Positions 62,234 to 64,000 of a stretch of DNA of 64,000 nt are shown here, in pieces. The notes beneath the pieces were generated by a model, which made no database searches, had not been told where the DNA came from, and saw nothing but the letters and a program-made list of their open reading frames with translations. Both the position numbers and the translations under genes were made by a program. Each line of letters opens with the position of its first letter. The stretch's first letter is position 1. This DNA comes from Bacteroidales bacterium (GTDB lineage Bacteria > Bacteroidota > Bacteroidia > Bacteroidales > Paludibacteraceae): positions 62,001-126,000 of the forward strand of contig DUQG01000014.1 of the NCBI GenBank assembly GCA_012837935.1. Direction: 5' to 3'.

Positions 62234-62872
62234 TTATTTCAAAAAATGCCTACACCATTCCGTCAAACCACACTTTTCGCACTTTGGTTTTCTGGCTTGG
62301 CAAATGTATCTACCGTGCAAAATCAGCCAGTGATGAGCCTTCGGGATTAGTTCGTCGGGGATGTGTTTAACCAACTCTTTTTCGGTTTGTAGCGGATTTT
62401 TGGAATTTGCAGTTAATCCTATTCGTTCCGAAACACGAAAAACGTGCGTATCTACTGCCATTGTAGGTTTATTGTAAATAACGGAAGCGATAACATTCGC
62501 CGTTTTTCGTCCTACACCGGGAAGTTTTTGCAGGTCATCTACATTGTCCGGAACGACACCATCAAATTCTGAAATAAGTTTTTGAGCCATGCCTACTAAG
62601 TGTTTTGACTTGTTGTTTGGGTAGCTGCATGTGCGGATATATTCAAAAATTACTTCCGGCGTAGAGGCTGCCATGGCTTCGGCGGTAGGGTAGTCGTGCA
62701 GTAGCTTGGGTGTTATTAGGTTTACACGTTTATCGGTGCATTGTGCCGAAAGGATGACAGCTACTAAAAGGCCAAAAGGGTCATCATAATCCAATTCGGT
62801 TTCCGCAACAGGCATATTTACAGCAAACCAATCCAATACTTTTTTATAACGTTCTTTTTTTGTTATTCTCAT
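62234..62872 (-). CDS. nth: Endonuclease III
   Basis: 212 residues from the ATG at 62872. A longer frame to 62980 only translates the heptamer array and is rejected. It removes oxidised pyrimidines from DNA. Helix-hairpin-helix 'KLPGVGRKTANVIASV' with the catalytic Lys, the catalytic Asp in 'MAVDTHVFRVSERIG', and the 4Fe-4S cluster Cys set C-x6-C-x2-C-x5-C in 'CQARKPKCEKCGLTEWC'. Confidence 0.95.
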   Translation of the reverse strand: MRITKKERYKKVLDWFAVNMPVAETELDYDDPFGLLVAVILSAQCTDKRVNLITPKLLHDYPTAEAMAASTPEVIFEYIRTCSYPNNKSKHLVGMAQKLISEFDGVVPDNVDDLQKLPGVGRKTANVIASVIYNKPTMAVDTHVFRVSERIGLTANSKNPLQTEKELVKHIPDELIPKAHHWLILHGRYICQARKPKCEKCGLTEWCRHFLK

Positions 62873-62888
62873 AGTTGTGTTTTTTTTA

Positions 62889-62987
62889 AGAGCAAAGAGC
62901 AAAGATAAAAGAGCAAAGACTGATAGATAAAAGAGCAAGGAACAAAGAGCAAGGAACAAAGAACAAAGAACAAAAAACAAAGAACAA
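62889..62987 (+). repeat. Heptamer array RGARCAA, about 12 units
   Basis: Units AGAGCAA, GGAACAA, AGAACAA run in 7-base register, interrupted by one 15-base non-unit stretch at 62917-62931. It begins 16 bases upstream of the nth start codon (nth is on the - strand), in the gap that separates nth from ftsK. Confidence 0.85.
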
Positions 62988-63094
62988 AGACGTAAAGATT
63001 TGTTCTTCGAGCTTCAATTTTCTCGCTTTTTCGCACTTCTCGCTTATTTTCTGCAAAAATAACAAAAACGATTTTTATTGCCATTCATTTTTAC

Positions 63095-63102
63095 TAATTT
63101 TG
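63095..63102 (+). promoter_or_regulatory. Putative -7 box of ftsK
   Basis: TAATTTTG, 59 bases before the ATG at 63162. Confidence 0.5.
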
Positions 63103-63161
63103 CAGATTAGTTTGGATACTTTACAAATAAAAGATTTTACAAAAAATATAAACCTAGATAC

Positions 63162-64000
63162 ATGGCTAAAAAACCCATAAGAAAAAATACTACTCAACAA
63201 GGCAGATCATCTGCTACTCGCAGCGCGGGCACAAAGCGAAGTGGCGATAATATTTTCAAAAAAATATATCTGTTTTTCAAAGACGAAAATATACGCAATG
63301 TGGCAGGAGTACTCGTAATTGCGGCTGTGATTTACACGGTTGCATCTATGGTTTCATACTTTTTTACGGGAGCGGCAGATAAGAGTGTTTTCGATAATTT
63401 GACTTTCAAAGAATCCCTTGAAATTCGTGGTTCAGTCAAAAACTGGACTTCTGTAATGGGAGCATACCTATCTGAAACGCTTATAGATAACTGGTTTGGA
63501 ATATCTTCATTCGCCATTCCGTTTTTCTTTACTATTTGGGGATTGCGTCTGATGAGAGTGAAAATTATTTCGCTCTGGAAAGCTTTCTTTTATTCATTTT
63601 TTTGGCTAATATGGCTTTCTGTATTCTTTGGATTTATTACAGATTTGTTTCCTTTCTTACAGCCATCGTTTTTTGCATTAGGCGGTAAACACGGTGCCTA
63701 TATTGCTACTGAACTACTTAATTCATACATTGGACGATTTGGAACGGCAATCGTTTTGCTAACTGTGTTGATTGGTTTTATGATATTTACGTGGAGTGGT
63801 ACCATGCCATTCCTGAAAGGATTATTTAAGAAAAAGGAGAAATCCGACGATATTTCCGGCAGCAAGAAAGATGAAGAGTCGATAGTTGCCGTAGGTACGG
63901 AAATAGTGCCGGAAGAGTGGATAACTGTACCAAAAGACGAAGAGCTTGCTAAGACTCAGACACAATCTAAACAAGATGATGACGATAGTGATGTTAGTTT
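63162..64000 (+). CDS. ftsK: DNA translocase FtsK, N-terminal part (runs off the window)
   Basis: Open from the ATG at 63162 to the window end, about 279 residues. A basic start (KKPIRKN...KRSGD) is followed by four membrane segments ('VAGVLVIAAVIYTVASMVSYFF', 'FGISSFAIPFFFTIWGLRLM', 'FFYSFFWLIWLSVFFGFI', 'FGTAIVLLTVLIGFMIF') and the acidic linker. This matches the N-terminal membrane domain of FtsK/SpoIIIE; the ATPase motor is outside the window, so the call is from topology and 'MAKK...' start style alone. Confidence 0.85.
   Translation, partial: MAKKPIRKNTTQQGRSSATRSAGTKRSGDNIFKKIYLFFKDENIRNVAGVLVIAAVIYTVASMVSYFFTGAADKSVFDNLTFKESLEIRGSVKNWTSVMGAYLSETLIDNWFGISSFAIPFFFTIWGLRLMRVKIISLWKAFFYSFFWLIWLSVFFGFITDLFPFLQPSFFALGGKHGAYIATELLNSYIGRFGTAIVLLTVLIGFMIFTWSGTMPFLKGLFKKKEKSDDISGSKKDEESIVAVGTEIVPEEWITVPKDEELAKTQTQSKQDDDDSDVS

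Noticed and set aside
62873-62980. N-terminal extension of endonuclease III with many Leu, Phe and Cys
   Set aside because: The extension lies in the heptamer array; the family starts at the ATG at 62872.

Overview
The window is a low-GC Bacteroidetes chromosome segment, most likely from the order Bacteroidales. Evidence: Por/type IX secretion (T9SS) C-terminal sorting domains on several exported proteins; Bacteroidetes-type -7 promoter boxes (TAnnTTTG) before many genes; order-typical families (PUR-like DUF3276, DUF4494, DUF4293, DUF4199, DUF6048/DUF6452); and the gene order nusB-yajC-YbbR. No tRNA, rRNA or CRISPR array was seen. Family names are from memory of sequence motifs, not from a search.

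Layout. 0.2-16.6 kb is a block of secreted and surface proteins: a lipoprotein, a small T9SS cargo protein, two CotH-kinase-like proteins bracketed by two copies of an inverted repeat element, and two very large beta-repeat T9SS cargo proteins. The second is cut in two by one TGG-to-TGA change. 16.9-23.7 kb holds a membrane-anchored AraC-type regulator, divergent from a small ORF, a TonB-dependent receptor and ferrochelatase (a likely porphyrin/heme uptake unit), then a PH-like membrane protein and pyrF. 23.7-35.0 kb is a nucleotide-sugar region: dTDP-L-rhamnose genes (rfbA, C, D, B), then a wbpA-B-D-E-like set for UDP-GlcNAc3NAcA. In Porphyromonas gingivalis that sugar is linked to the C-terminus of T9SS cargo, so it fits the cargo genes at the left. 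Five unrelated inserts (DUF4143 ATPase, GxxExxY protein, 199-bp MITE-like element, four-helix-bundle protein, polyvalent kinase-like protein) sit between the sugar genes, most within their own short-repeat context.

35.1-42.2 kb is housekeeping and stress repair (DUF3276, nusB, yajC, YbbR, DUF4293, MsrB-MsrA fusion, PhnA, alkaline phosphatase). 42.2-43.6 kb is a decayed IS4-type element whose N-terminal half has been inverted against its C-terminal half. 43.9-64.0 kb is mostly core genome: ddh, AI-2E-type permease, def, ruvX, DUF4494, YggS, metallophosphoesterase, M48 protease, membrane pyrophosphatase, an MscS channel split by a nonsense codon, mntP, transketolase, a crcB-led operon, glycosyltransferase/DUF4199, nth, and the start of ftsK.

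The most unusual signal is a set of at least ten intergenic arrays of degenerate 7-9 bp tandem units. Each locus has its own unit, but all share the same style: part of the unit is fixed and a few positions vary. They usually lie within a few tens of bases upstream of the next start codon. The clearest are 38343-38489 (21 perfect heptamers) and the pair at 31804-31894 and 32342-32369, which bracket a four-helix-bundle gene in opposite orientations.
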